Positions 26,550 through 35,923 are shown, numbered from the stretch's first letter. The stretch: 64,000 nt of DNA from Paenibacillus sp. HGH0039 (GCF_000411255.1 NZ_KE150413.1:1774580-1838579); one strand, 5' to 3'. The notes: generated by a model not told the origin, from the sequence alone. Numbers and translations are program-made.

Positions 26550-27188
26550 TTATTTCTTTAGAAGGTGCCAGCGGTATACATATTCGAACATAAATTCGAA
26601 TGCTTCCAGATGCCGCTTGGCTTCGGCCACGTTTGCGCCCCAGGCGTAAATCCCGTGCTTGCGCAGCACGATTCCCGGAATGCGCGGAACAATGGCGCCC
26701 TGCACCAGCTCGGCGATTTTCGGAATGTCGGCGTAATTCGGCAGGACGGGAATGCGGATTGCGGCATCCTCTTCCCAAATGTTCAGCGCTTTGATGATTT
26801 CAATGCCCTCTACCGGGATAAAACCTTCCTCGCCGTACAGCTCGGAGGCCAGGTTGTTAAACATGGTATGCACATGTAAAATGGCGCCTGCTCCCGTATA
26901 CTTGTAAATTTCACAGTGGATCAGGGTTTCGGCGGAAGGTTTCAAACGGGTCGCTTCGACGGGTGTTCCCTTTTCATTGACGAGAAGGAAGTCTTCCGGC
27001 GATTGCAGAGACTTGTCCTTCCCGCTGGATGTCACGGCAAACGTGAAGTTCTCCGGGGTGAATTCGCCGACGCGCACGGATAGATTTCCGCTGGTAGCCG
27101 GAAACCAGCCCCGGGCCGCAAGGTTTGCTTTGATCTCGCGAAGCTCGTCGTACGCGTGCTGTTTTTGCTCCAAGGTCAATTCGGTCAT
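26550..27188 (-). CDS. mtnB: Methylthioribulose-1-phosphate dehydratase
   Basis: Zinc-dependent class II aldolase-fold enzyme of the methionine salvage pathway: removes water from methylthioribulose-1-phosphate. The 212-residue protein has SGNLSVR near residue 40, HCEIYKYTGAGAILHVHTMF with the HxH zinc pair, and VLRKHGIYAWGANVAEAKRHLE with the third histidine. Its start overlaps the end of mtnX by four bases. Last gene of the minus-strand run. Confidence 0.95.
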   Translation of the reverse strand: MTELTLEQKQHAYDELREIKANLAARGWFPATSGNLSVRVGEFTPENFTFAVTSSGKDKSLQSPEDFLLVNEKGTPVEATRLKPSAETLIHCEIYKYTGAGAILHVHTMFNNLASELYGEEGFIPVEGIEIIKALNIWEEDAAIRIPVLPNYADIPKIAELVQGAIVPRIPGIVLRKHGIYAWGANVAEAKRHLEAFEFMFEYVYRWHLLKK

Positions 27189-27853
27189 GCTTGTATCTTC
27201 GCCTCCAGGTCACGGATAATATCGTGGAATGTTTCGAAAGGGACATAAGGGAGCTTCAGTTCCTCGCAAAGCTCGATCAGGTGAGAGCGGGCATAAACGT
27301 TCTCTACCAGCTTCGCTCCCTGAAAGTCCGTTACGCTGTCTCCGATCAGGATGCGTTCATAGTCGTCTGCGGGATAGGAACGGATAATCGACGTTTTGCA
27401 CATTCCGCAGTCCGCTCCGCAGTGCTCGTCACAGGCGTGCGGCCACAGGATTTCGATGGTCTCGCCTTCGAATGAACTTCCGTTGCAGTAAATATGCTCA
27501 CGGGGAATATCGAAAGATTCCAGGAGCGGATAGACGAAAAAGTCGATTCCGCCGCTTGTCACGAGCAGTTTGATCCCGTTTTGTCTGCAATAGGCAACGA
27601 AATCGGCGAATCCTTCGCGGATAACCGCATTCGAGATGGCAAATTCGATCACTTCATGCTGACGGGAAGAAGGGAGCAGCCGGAACATTTCACCGACCGC
27701 GTGTCTGACGGAGATCGCCCTTTCTTCCACGAGACGCTTTACGATCGCTTCCCAGCCGGGCGGATCGAAATGTTTCATAATCGCTACGATGTTGTCGCTA
27801 ACGGTAATCGTGCCGTCGAAATCACAGAACACGATCTTTTGTCGGGTACTCAA
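27185..27853 (-). CDS. mtnX: 2-hydroxy-3-keto-5-methylthiopentenyl-1-phosphate phosphatase
   Basis: HAD-superfamily phosphatase of methionine salvage. The 222-residue protein has motif I FCDFDGTITVSDN (nucleophile Asp near residue 11), motif II VTSGGIDFFV and a late acidic motif LIGDSVTDFQGAKLV. A cysteine-rich insertion CDEHCGADCGMCK is typical of MtnX. Overlaps both neighbours by four bases. Confidence 0.94.
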   Translation of the reverse strand: MSTRQKIVFCDFDGTITVSDNIVAIMKHFDPPGWEAIVKRLVEERAISVRHAVGEMFRLLPSSRQHEVIEFAISNAVIREGFADFVAYCRQNGIKLLVTSGGIDFFVYPLLESFDIPREHIYCNGSSFEGETIEILWPHACDEHCGADCGMCKTSIIRSYPADDYERILIGDSVTDFQGAKLVENVYARSHLIELCEELKLPYVPFETFHDIIRDLEAKIQA

Positions 27854-29154
27854 GATTTAACCCCCCAGGCTTCGATTGCGGCTTTCAATTCCGGATGCTG
27901 CTGAGCGGCTTCTTGAAGCGGTTTCTGTTCCAGCGTTGCCTGGATCGCCTGCCTGAAAGCTTGTCCGCCGGCAATGGCGCCCATGGGATGGCCATGAATC
28001 CCGCCGCCGGCGTTAACCACGACATCCGTGCCGAAATCACGCAGGATGAGCGGGACAAGTCCGGGATGGATTCCGGCCGAAGGAACAGGGAAGCTTGTTT
28101 TAAGCGCTGGGCTTACGTTTGCGGAAGCGGACGACTGATGTTCAGTGCCTTCCGCCGCGGAATGCCGATAAAGATAGTCCTGCTCCAAGTTTTCCGTTAG
28201 CAGAACCTGTTTGATCGCCAGGTTCTCTTCACGCGGCATCACGACGGAGCCGTACGGGGAAGGGAACAGGACGAGATCGGCCCCGGCTACCCGCATCAGC
28301 TTGCCGAGCAGCAGGGAGGCGGAAATGCCGTACTCCGCAGAAGGATAGAACGCACCGGCCATAGCGGGATGCGCCATAATCGGCACGGAGATGTCCGGGT
28401 CGGCGCTGAGCTCGCACAGCGTATCGAATCCGTAAGCGAGCACATTGAACAGAAGCGCGTTCGCTCCGGCATCGATCGCTTTCTTCGCCTGATTGGCCAG
28501 CTTGGACGTCGGGCCGGTCAGATTCGTCGCGTAGAGCAGCTTCTGTCCCGTCACGTCGTATGCGCGGCGCGACGCTTCCATGCAGACGGCTACCCTTTTC
28601 TCGATAGGGGTAAGCGGGTTCTCGAACAAGATCTCGTCGTCTTTAATGAGATCGACACCGCCTGCCGCCTGCGCGTAGAACTGTTCCCCGAGCCCCTCCA
28701 GATCCTGGCCGATGACGGATTTAAAAATGCTCATCAGAAGCGGCCGGTCATGTACGCCAAGCAGATCCCTTACGCCTTGAAGACCGAACTTGGGGCCGGC
28801 AAAAGCCGAAAGAAAAGACTCCGAAAAGGACAGATCGGTCAATTTGATTTTCCCGTCCATGGACAGCTTGCCGAAAACGGTGACAAGCAGAGCCGGAAGA
28901 TCCCGGCTGAAATTTACATCCGGATATGCGATCCGGATATCCGCGTAACGCCTGGATTCGGGGGAAGCTTCCCCCGCTTCGCGGACGTCGACGGAGACCA
29001 CATGACCCAGATGCTGCTGCATCTGGGCTTTGCGCGCTTCCGGCAGATCGGTCCAGCTTCCGACGGTCAGACCGACCGCGATCCCCTGCGCTTTTTTGTT
29101 AAAATCGGCTGTATCGTCATAACAGCGGTAAGTCGCCAAACAGTAGGAACTCAC
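27850..29154 (-). CDS. mtnW: 2,3-diketo-5-methylthiopentyl-1-phosphate enolase (RuBisCO-like protein)
   Basis: A 434-residue RuBisCO-like protein (form IV) that enolises the diketo intermediate of methionine salvage and does not fix CO2. It shows the metal-site strand GGVDLIKDDE, with the lysine that is carbamylated in this superfamily, GLTVGSW in the N-terminal domain and the phosphate-binding VVNAGGGIHGHPMGAIAGGQA. GTG start seven bases after AGGTGA. Only 42 bases separate it from proC upstream and no terminator is seen there, so it may share the proline operon transcript. Confidence 0.94.
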   Translation of the reverse strand: MSSYCLATYRCYDDTADFNKKAQGIAVGLTVGSWTDLPEARKAQMQQHLGHVVSVDVREAGEASPESRRYADIRIAYPDVNFSRDLPALLVTVFGKLSMDGKIKLTDLSFSESFLSAFAGPKFGLQGVRDLLGVHDRPLLMSIFKSVIGQDLEGLGEQFYAQAAGGVDLIKDDEILFENPLTPIEKRVAVCMEASRRAYDVTGQKLLYATNLTGPTSKLANQAKKAIDAGANALLFNVLAYGFDTLCELSADPDISVPIMAHPAMAGAFYPSAEYGISASLLLGKLMRVAGADLVLFPSPYGSVVMPREENLAIKQVLLTENLEQDYLYRHSAAEGTEHQSSASANVSPALKTSFPVPSAGIHPGLVPLILRDFGTDVVVNAGGGIHGHPMGAIAGGQAFRQAIQATLEQKPLQEAAQQHPELKAAIEAWGVKS

Positions 29155-29196
29155 AACATATCACCTGCTTAAGAAAAGAATAGGAGGCAGAACGCC

Positions 29197-30051
29197 TTAA
29201 CGGATATGGGGAGCAATCTCGGCGCCCATTTCCTTTGCGCGTTTTGCGGAGCTGAAAACAGCGGCGGCTACGGCTTCCGGGAACTTGTAGCGGTCCAGCG
29301 TCTGCAGAGCGGCCAAGGTCGAACCGTTCGGGGAAGTCACTTTGCGTCTGAGCTCCGCTGGCTCTTCTCCCGTACGTTCCACCATGTGAACGGCTCCGAG
29401 CAGTGTCTGCATGGTGAGCCGGCGCGCTTCGTTCTCTTCGAGTCCGCCCGCGATGCCCGCCTGAATTAAGGCCTCCATAAAATAGTATACATAAGCGGGA
29501 CCGCTTCCGGAAAGTCCGGTTACGATTTCTAGGTAATCTTCGGGAACGACCGTCACCATTCCGACGGCTTCGAACATTTTTGTCGCGAGCGCCTGCTGCT
29601 CCTCGGACACACTTTCGGAGAAGCTCATGCCGGTTGCGCCAAGGCCGATGGTCGACGAAGTGTTAGGCATGGTCCGTACGATCGGCATTTGGGTATCCAG
29701 CAAAATTTCGATTTTGCGTATCGTCAGCCCGGCGATGACGGACACGAGCAGCTGGCTGCCGTTAAGCATCGGTTTAAGCTCGTCGAACGAAGCTTCCACG
29801 TCTTTGGGTTTCATGCAGAGCACGACGATGTCCGCGGACGAGATACGTTCTCTTTTGATCGCCGGGTCACAGCTGGCTTCGACGCCGTACCGCTCTCTAA
29901 GCTCTTGCAGCCGTTCTTCATTTTGCCGGTTGGATGCAAAAACTTGCCCGGGCGCCGTGATTCCCCGTTCGATGAGGCCGCGTAGAACAGCCTCAGCCAT
30001 GGAACCTGCGCCGACAAATGCGATGCGTTTAGTATGAATTATGCTGTTCAC
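29197..30051 (-). CDS. proC: Pyrroline-5-carboxylate reductase
   Basis: Last step of proline synthesis, NAD(P)H-dependent. The 284-residue protein begins IAFVGAGSMAEAVLRGLIERG (Rossmann motif), and has the family signature GLSGSGPAYVYYFMEALIQAG and the C-terminal TSPNGSTLAALQTLDRYKF. I chose the GTG at 30051 because AGGAGA lies nine bases ahead of it; the GTG three codons upstream touches that ribosome site. It is the third proline gene of the run proB-proA-proC. Confidence 0.94.
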   Translation of the reverse strand: MNSIIHTKRIAFVGAGSMAEAVLRGLIERGITAPGQVFASNRQNEERLQELRERYGVEASCDPAIKRERISSADIVVLCMKPKDVEASFDELKPMLNGSQLLVSVIAGLTIRKIEILLDTQMPIVRTMPNTSSTIGLGATGMSFSESVSEEQQALATKMFEAVGMVTVVPEDYLEIVTGLSGSGPAYVYYFMEALIQAGIAGGLEENEARRLTMQTLLGAVHMVERTGEEPAELRRKVTSPNGSTLAALQTLDRYKFPEAVAAAVFSSAKRAKEMGAEIAPHIR

Positions 30052-30116
30052 AAGTCTCACTCTCCTGTTTATGGAAGACCCGTTCCTTCACGGAACGGAT
30101 CTCTTTATTCAAGGAA

Positions 30117-31364
30117 TTATTCCCGGATTTGGCCGTCGCCATAAATTCTGTATTTGGTGGAAGTCAACGCGGGAAGTCCCATCGGGCCTCTCGCATGAAG
30201 TTTTTGTGTGCTGATGCCGATTTCCGCGCCGAAGCCGAATTCGAAACCGTCCGTGAAGCGTGTGGATGCGTTGTGATAAACGGCCGCGGCATCGACTTCC
30301 TGCAAGAAGCGGGAAGCGTGAGCTTCATTCTCCGTCACGATACACTCGGAGTGCATGGTTCCGTGTCGACGGATATGAGCGAGAGCCTCGTCCAGGGAAT
30401 CCACGACTTTGACATTCAGGACATAGTCGTTGTATTCGGTATCCCAGGCCTCGTCGGCCGCCGTTTTGATTTGCGGGGCAAGCTCGCGGGACCGCGGGCA
30501 GCCGTACAGCTCGACACCCAGAGCGGACAGCTTTCCGGCCAAGGCGGACAGATGTTTCTCGGCGTGGCTGCGGTGTACGAGCAGCGTTTCCATCGAATTG
30601 CAGACGGAGGGGCGCTGCACTTTCGCGTTGATGGCAATTTTCTCGGCCATTTCGGGTTTTGCCGATTCGTCGACGAACGTGTGGCAGATCCCGGCTCCGG
30701 TTTCGATAACGGGCACCGTCGCGTTTTTGACCACGTTTTGAATGAGGGAAGCTCCGCCGCGGGGAATCAGCACGTCAAGCAGTCCGTTCAGCTTCAGCAT
30801 TTCATCAACCGAGGCCCGGTCGGGATCGGAAATAAGCTGCAGGGCGCCCGGAGGAACGTCCGTGCCTGCGAGTGCGGCTTGCAGCACTTCAACAATCCGT
30901 TCATTGGAGCGCAGCGCTGAAGAGCCACCGCGCAAAACGACCGCATTTCCCGTTTTCAGGCAAAGCCCTGCGGCGTCGACTGTCACATTCGGACGGGCTT
31001 CGTAAATAATGCCGATTACACCGAGCGGCACGCGGATTTTCTCGACGCGCAGGCCGTTGGGCCGGGCAAACGATTCGAGCTGATCGCCGATAGGATCGGG
31101 AAGCTCGATGATCTGACGGAGCCCTTCGGCCATGCTTTCGATCCGCTCGGGCGTAAGGGCCAGCCGGTCCAGCAGGGAAGTGCCGAGGCCGGTATCGGCG
31201 CCCCGCTTCAGATCCTCGGCGTTGGCTGCGATAATGGAGTCTTGTTCGGCGACCAGGGCCTCAGCCATTCTTAAGAGGGCGGTATTCTTCTGACCGGTGG
31301 TTAAGTTGCCGAGACGGGAAGAAGCTTCTTTCGCGATGGTTGCTTTTTGTCTGACTTCACTCAT
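30117..31364 (-). CDS. proA: Gamma-glutamyl phosphate reductase
   Basis: Reduces gamma-glutamyl phosphate to glutamate semialdehyde. The 415-residue aldehyde-dehydrogenase-fold protein shows VPLGVIGIIYEARPNVTVDA, VVLRGGSSALRSN, the catalytic cysteine region RPSVCNSMETLLVH and ALTSTKYRIYGDGQIR at the C-terminus. The ATG (MSEVRQ) follows AAGGAGTGAG. The 144 bases between proB and proA carry no recognisable signal. Confidence 0.96.
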   Translation of the reverse strand: MSEVRQKATIAKEASSRLGNLTTGQKNTALLRMAEALVAEQDSIIAANAEDLKRGADTGLGTSLLDRLALTPERIESMAEGLRQIIELPDPIGDQLESFARPNGLRVEKIRVPLGVIGIIYEARPNVTVDAAGLCLKTGNAVVLRGGSSALRSNERIVEVLQAALAGTDVPPGALQLISDPDRASVDEMLKLNGLLDVLIPRGGASLIQNVVKNATVPVIETGAGICHTFVDESAKPEMAEKIAINAKVQRPSVCNSMETLLVHRSHAEKHLSALAGKLSALGVELYGCPRSRELAPQIKTAADEAWDTEYNDYVLNVKVVDSLDEALAHIRRHGTMHSECIVTENEAHASRFLQEVDAAAVYHNASTRFTDGFEFGFGAEIGISTQKLHARGPMGLPALTSTKYRIYGDGQIRE

Positions 31365-31508
31365 GGGGCTCACTCCTTGGCTAATCGGATTGGATTTCAT
31401 TTTTCAATAAAAATAACGGAGCCGAATTCTGAAATCCGGCGTTCCGGGATTTTTTCCGCCTTACGGCAGCCAAGCCGCTTCGATAAAGATGCGGGGCCGC
31501 CGCAGGTG

Positions 31509-32633
31509 TCACGTATTTTGCGAAGCGCGGTAAGCTTGAAGAGTGACCCACTCGTCCCTGTGAATGACCTCGATACGGGGAACCTCGACTCTGCGCTGGA
31601 TTTCCCCGGTGCCGAGTCCCATTACGGCCTGGAGCTGCCAGGCCACGTAATTGGCAACGCCGCGTCCGATCACGGAACCGTCTTCGCCGCACACCTCGAT
31701 CACGTCGCCCGGGTGAAAGTCGCCTTCGACGGCGGTTACGCCGGCAGGCAGAAGGCTTTTGCCGCCGGACAGGAGAGCGTTCTCCGCGCCTTGGTCGACG
31801 GTTACTTTTCCCTGGGGAACGGAGTGAAACCCGACCCACTGCTTTTTGATGGACAGCGTATGGTCGGCGGCGGAGAAATACGTTCCCCGTCCGTTCCCTT
31901 CCGCGGCCAGCCTCAGATCATGCGGTTCCGTGGCGCGTCCGACGAAGACGGGAATACCCCCGCGCATGGCGATGCGGGCCGCTTCGATTTTGGAGCGCAT
32001 GCCGCCGGTGCCTACGGAGCTGCCGGACCCGCCGGCGATCCGGTAAAGCTCATCGCTGATTTCATCGACACGCTCGATCCGGCGCGCGTCTTTGTTTTTG
32101 CGGGGATCGTCCGTGTACAAGCCGTCTGTATCGGTAATGATGATCAGTTGACCCGCTTTGAGCAGATTGGCTACGAGAGCCGACAACGTATCGTTATCTC
32201 CGAATTTGATCTCATCGACCGACACGGTGTCGTTCTCGTTGATAATCGGAATAAAGCCGCGGCGGAGCAGCTCTTCCATCGTTGCGGTCGCGTTGGAAAC
32301 CCGTTTGCGGCTGGTGAAATCGTCCCGTGTGAGCAGGATCTGGGCAGCGCCGATACCGTATTGGTGAAAAGCTTCCTGATAAGCGCGCATGAGCAGCGCC
32401 TGACCGACGGAAGCGGCCGCCTGCTTCTCGTGAAGCAGCTTCGGCCTCGATTTGTAGCCGAGGAAAGAGAAGCCTGCCGCTACGGCCCCCGATGTCACGA
32501 GGACGACTTCGAAGCCGTTTTGTTGAAGCCGGGCGAGTTCGGCGGCAAAATAGGCGATAGGAGCCGGGTTTAATCCTCCGGCATCTGAGGTAAGCGAGCT
32601 GCTTCCTATTTTCACAACGATTCGCTGCTGCAT
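31509..32633 (-). CDS. proB: Glutamate 5-kinase
   Basis: First, usually feedback-inhibited step of proline synthesis. The 374-residue protein has the amino-acid-kinase domain (VVKIGSSSLTSDAGGLNPAP; VLVTSGAVAAGF; IPIINENDTVSVDE; GTGGMRSKIEAARIA) and a C-terminal PUA domain (about residues 280-365). First gene after the T-box leader, so expression should depend on uncharged tRNA-Pro. Confidence 0.96.
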   Translation of the reverse strand: MQQRIVVKIGSSSLTSDAGGLNPAPIAYFAAELARLQQNGFEVVLVTSGAVAAGFSFLGYKSRPKLLHEKQAAASVGQALLMRAYQEAFHQYGIGAAQILLTRDDFTSRKRVSNATATMEELLRRGFIPIINENDTVSVDEIKFGDNDTLSALVANLLKAGQLIIITDTDGLYTDDPRKNKDARRIERVDEISDELYRIAGGSGSSVGTGGMRSKIEAARIAMRGGIPVFVGRATEPHDLRLAAEGNGRGTYFSAADHTLSIKKQWVGFHSVPQGKVTVDQGAENALLSGGKSLLPAGVTAVEGDFHPGDVIEVCGEDGSVIGRGVANYVAWQLQAVMGLGTGEIQRRVEVPRIEVIHRDEWVTLQAYRASQNT

Positions 32634-32755
32634 ATGTTCACTTCCTTAAGAAAACGGTCTTTACGACCGTGTAGTATACGATTGGTTCTGGCCTTGCCTA
32701 AATTTCTTCAAAGAACGCGGGCCGGATGGCAGGGAGCAGCTGGACGGAAGAATGC

Positions 32756-32789
32756 AAAAAAGGCTCTCGTCCTCGTAAGGACGAAAGCC
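32756..32789 (-). terminator. T-box attenuator terminator
   Basis: Arms GGCTTTCGTCC and GGACGAGAGCC are followed by TTTTTT on the minus strand, mutually exclusive with the antiterminator that uses the T-box sequence. Confidence 0.9.
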
Positions 32790-33056
32790 TGGGCTTCCGC
32801 GGTACCACCTTCGGTTGATGCGCCGTCTGAGCGGACCTGCCGGCACCGTATGAGAACAGGGGCCATACCTAAACAAGGTCCAATCGAGATGCACATCCAT
32901 CTCTGTCCCTGATAACAGCAGGGGTCTGTTCAGCTCGTCGCTGACCGTTCCGGGGCGGGTTCGGGAAAACTGCTGCAAAGCTCTTTCAGCCGGGGAGCTT
33001 TTCTCTGAAGCAAAGCGGGTTATCCTTACTATTCCCATCACAACGTTCGATGTTTT
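32756..33056 (-). promoter_or_regulatory. T-box leader, probably proline-specific, controlling proB
   Basis: On the minus strand the T-box sequence TGGTACCGCG (complement of 32798-32807) is followed by a GC-rich terminator ending in a T run (32756-32789). Upstream lies a long stem I region with AGTA (left side of the specifier loop) and GAA followed by CCC (complement of 32957-32962). CCC is a proline codon, which fits proB downstream. The T-box/antiterminator arrangement is certain; the specifier assignment is my reading of the loop. Confidence 0.92.
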
Positions 33057-33062
33057 CTTACT

Positions 33063-33091
33063 AGGATAGCACGCGTGCCGCCGGTTGTAAA
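33063..33091 (-). promoter_or_regulatory. SigA-type promoter of the T-box/proBA transcript
   Basis: Read on the minus strand: TTTACA, 17 bases, TATCCT. Transcription would start near 33056, at the beginning of the T-box. Confidence 0.75.
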
Positions 33092-33094
33092 GAA

Positions 33095-33116
33095 GGGCTC
33101 TCCGGAAGGAGAGCCC
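33095..33116 (-). terminator. Terminator after the aminotransferase gene
   Basis: Perfect arms GGGCTCTCC and GGAGAGCCC with a T-containing tail on the minus strand, 17 bases after the stop codon. Confidence 0.75.
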
Positions 33117-33132
33117 GATCCGCTTCGGCGGA

Positions 33133-34389
33133 TTACTTGTCGAACAGATGCAGGTTGCCGATGCGCCGAACGGCTTCTCGCAGGCGTTCCTCGCCTGTAA
33201 GCAGTCCGAGACGCACGTACCCTTCTCCGTGGGTGCCGAACCCGATGCCGGGCGCCACGACGACTTTGGCTTCGTTCAGCAGCAGATCGGCAAATTCAGC
33301 CGAACTGTATTTGCGGGGCACGGGAAGCCAGGCGAAGAAGGACCCCTGTGAAGGCTTGGCTTCCCAGCCGATTTCGTCCAGAGCGCCGAATAGTGCATTG
33401 CGGCGGCTTTCGTAGACGGCTCTCAGCTCGTGCACGCAGTCCTGGGGAGCGGTTAAAGCAGTGGCGGCAGCGGCTTGTATCCCGCCAAACAGGGAGACAT
33501 ACATATGATCCTGCATCAGATTGATGATGCGGATAATGTCCGGGTTGCCCAGCGCGAACCCGACTCTCCACCCGGCCATGTTGTAGGTTTTGGAAAGCGT
33601 ATAGAACTCTACGCCGACTTCCTTGGCGCCCGGCCGTTCGAGGAAACTGACGGGCCTGCTGCCGTCGAATCCGATCGCGCCGTAAGCGAAATCGCTGGCC
33701 ACGACAATCCCGTTCTTCGAGGCGAAAGCGATCGTTTCGTCGTAGAAGGCTTCGGAAGCCGTAGAAGCGGTCGGATTGTTCGGATAGTTGATGAACATAA
33801 GCTTGGCCCGGCGTACGTCGTTCTCGGACAACGAGCCGTAATCCGGCAGGAAGGCGTTGTCTTCACGCAAAGGCATGAAGGCCATTTCGGCGCCGGCAAG
33901 CGCTACACCCGACCAGTAATCGGGATATCCCGGGTCCGGCACGAGGCAGACGTCTCCCGGATTCAACAGACATTGGCTGATTTCGACGAGTCCGGTTTTG
34001 CCGCCGAAGAGGATGGCGACTTCGGTCTCCGGGTCCAGAGTGACGCCGTAATCCTCCCGGTAGCGTGCGGCAATCGCTTCTTTCAGGAAGCCGTATCCGC
34101 TGAAGGGCGGGTACTTGTGGTACAGCGGGTTCTCCGCGGATTCCTGAAGAGATTTTACGATATGGGAAGGGGTGGGGCGATCGGGATTCCCTTGACCGAG
34201 ATTGATAACATCGTGCCCCTGAGCGATTTGGGCATTCGCTTTTTTGACAAGTCCCGCAAAAAATTGCGAAGGCAGGCTTGCCATGCGGCTCGCCGCTTCG
34301 ATCTGCAAAGGCCTTACAGACGCGTTCGTTAAAGGGGACTGGCTATGATCCGGCTGCGGGGAACGGCCGGTTTGTAGGTTTTCGTTCAT
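33133..34389 (-). CDS. mtnE: PLP-dependent aminotransferase, MtnE-like
   Basis: A 418-residue fold-type I aminotransferase. It has INLGQGNPDRPTPSHIV, FINYPNNPTAS, DFAYGAIGFDG and the PLP lysine in YTLSKTYNMAGWRVGFALG. Such enzymes in bacilli include MtnE, which transaminates ketomethiobutyrate to methionine in the salvage pathway. The N-terminal 30 residues are low-complexity. Proximity to mtnW-mtnX-mtnB and mtnU favours MtnE over a general aspartate or alanine aminotransferase. ATG after GGAGG. Confidence 0.8.
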   Translation of the reverse strand: MNENLQTGRSPQPDHSQSPLTNASVRPLQIEAASRMASLPSQFFAGLVKKANAQIAQGHDVINLGQGNPDRPTPSHIVKSLQESAENPLYHKYPPFSGYGFLKEAIAARYREDYGVTLDPETEVAILFGGKTGLVEISQCLLNPGDVCLVPDPGYPDYWSGVALAGAEMAFMPLREDNAFLPDYGSLSENDVRRAKLMFINYPNNPTASTASEAFYDETIAFASKNGIVVASDFAYGAIGFDGSRPVSFLERPGAKEVGVEFYTLSKTYNMAGWRVGFALGNPDIIRIINLMQDHMYVSLFGGIQAAAATALTAPQDCVHELRAVYESRRNALFGALDEIGWEAKPSQGSFFAWLPVPRKYSSAEFADLLLNEAKVVVAPGIGFGTHGEGYVRLGLLTGEERLREAVRRIGNLHLFDK

Positions 34390-34444
34390 GATTTTACTGC
34401 CTCCATCATGCTGATCCGTTAGGGATAGACCCGGTATGATCCTA

Positions 34445-34473
34445 AATTTACCCCTACTTTATCATGATTTCAA
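34445..34473 (-). promoter_or_regulatory. Candidate promoter of the aminotransferase gene
   Basis: On the minus strand TTGAAA, 17 bases, TAAATT, between the beta-helix gene and mtnE. Confidence 0.4.
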
Positions 34474-34502
34474 AAGGATGTATACCACTCGGAATTGTCC
34501 GT

Positions 34503-35786
34503 TTAAAAGCTGTCTTTAACGGTTCCCGTTCCTTCGTCGAGAACGTTCTGCCCGTTGCCGGTTCCTCCGTTGCCGAAAAGCAGGCTGCCCGTGCTTTTCT
34601 TGCCGGAAATCCGGATGCCGGCTGTTTTGCAGCCGCTGAACAGATTGCCGCCGGCCGCAGTTTCGCGAGAACCGGTTTCTCCCCTCGATTCGATGTGGAT
34701 CCCGCTTGCGCCAAGGTTGCGGAACGTTCCGCCGTGAACCGATGTACGAACCGCGTTGCTGATCACGACTCCGTTTCCTTTGATTCCTTTGAGCACATTG
34801 CCCTGGAGGGTATGGTCCGCGGGCTGGAGCTTGCCGGACTCCTGATCGCCTTCTAACCTGATGCCGTCCCCGTCGAGACCGGTGATCTCATTGTGGGAAA
34901 CGGCACAGCCGGAGACATTGCGTTTCAGCAGAATGGCGGTTATCCCCGATTTGGCGGCATCCAGATTGGTGATCCGGTTGTTAATAATATCATTCCGGGC
35001 GGCAGGTTCGGCTGCCTGATCGGATTGGACGAGGAAGGCGTACTGATCGATGTAGGTGACGTCATTGGACTGGATCACCGACCGGGAACAACCTCCGTCC
35101 AGATACACGGCTGTGTTCGTTACGCTCTTGAAGGTATTGCGAAAAAAGGTGTGGCCTTCGCCTCCGCTGCAGTAAATGCCGGTGCCGTAATGCGGTTTAC
35201 CCGGTATATTGCCCAGAATAAGCTCGAAGTCGCAGTGATCGACCCGGCACGCGTGGCAGTTTCGGAGCAAGATCGGACTGGACAAGGTGAAAAAGCGGCA
35301 GTCCGTGATGCTGACATGGCTCGCTTGCAGCAGAGAAATGATGCTGTCTTCGACAGGTGAAGCGACAGCTCCGGGCGCACTGCCGCCGTGGAAGGAGAGG
35401 CTGCCGATTTCAATATCCGATGCGGGCGGCAGGGAGGTGAAGGCGCAGCCGGCGGCAGCTGTCAGAGTCGTCTGACTGATCCCCGCGCCCATAATCCGGA
35501 TGCCGCTTTTCAGTTGAACGGGCTTGGTCAGGATATACCGGCCTACGGGTATGTAGACGATGCCGCCGGTCTGGGCGGCCGCGTGAACGGCGCTCTGAAT
35601 CCCGGTGGAGTCCGTGTCCCCATAGGAGCCCTGCCCCAGGGCGCCGTATTCTTTTACGTTATGGATAAGCGTTTCCGCTCCACGCGCTTTGACCGCGGAA
35701 GGAAGCGAACCGGCAGCCATAACGGCTCCAGCCGCGCCGAGTGCGGCGAGCAGCTTTCTTCTGCTGAGAGGTCGGGACGAATTCAT
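34503..35786 (-). CDS. Tat-exported right-handed beta-helix protein (pectate lyase-3-like)
   Basis: A 427-residue protein with a twin-arginine signal (LSRRKLLAALGAAGAVMAAG, about residues 7-26), then VKEYGALGQGSYGDTDSTGI and QSAVHAA, the start typical of Pectate_lyase_3/GH28-like beta-helix proteins. The rest is a chain of short strand-turn repeats of Asn, Gly, Val and Ile (for example GNVLKGIKGNGVVISNAVRT). Tat use implies export after folding. It is likely a polysaccharide-binding or -cleaving surface protein; catalytic residues could not be identified. The gene is isolated between mtnE and mtnU. Confidence 0.8.
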   Translation of the reverse strand: MNSSRPLSRRKLLAALGAAGAVMAAGSLPSAVKARGAETLIHNVKEYGALGQGSYGDTDSTGIQSAVHAAAQTGGIVYIPVGRYILTKPVQLKSGIRIMGAGISQTTLTAAAGCAFTSLPPASDIEIGSLSFHGGSAPGAVASPVEDSIISLLQASHVSITDCRFFTLSSPILLRNCHACRVDHCDFELILGNIPGKPHYGTGIYCSGGEGHTFFRNTFKSVTNTAVYLDGGCSRSVIQSNDVTYIDQYAFLVQSDQAAEPAARNDIINNRITNLDAAKSGITAILLKRNVSGCAVSHNEITGLDGDGIRLEGDQESGKLQPADHTLQGNVLKGIKGNGVVISNAVRTSVHGGTFRNLGASGIHIESRGETGSRETAAGGNLFSGCKTAGIRISGKKSTGSLLFGNGGTGNGQNVLDEGTGTVKDSF

Positions 35787-35923
35787 AGGTATCTCTCCTT
35801 ATCGCTAACTTGATTGGATGGTTGAACATGAACTTCGCCGCGGGTCCAGTATTTTCCTTCCGCTGGTTTGACGAAAGAGAGTCCGGTTCCCTTTTTGCCC
35901 TAAGCAGGGCAGGAAGAAAAGAA

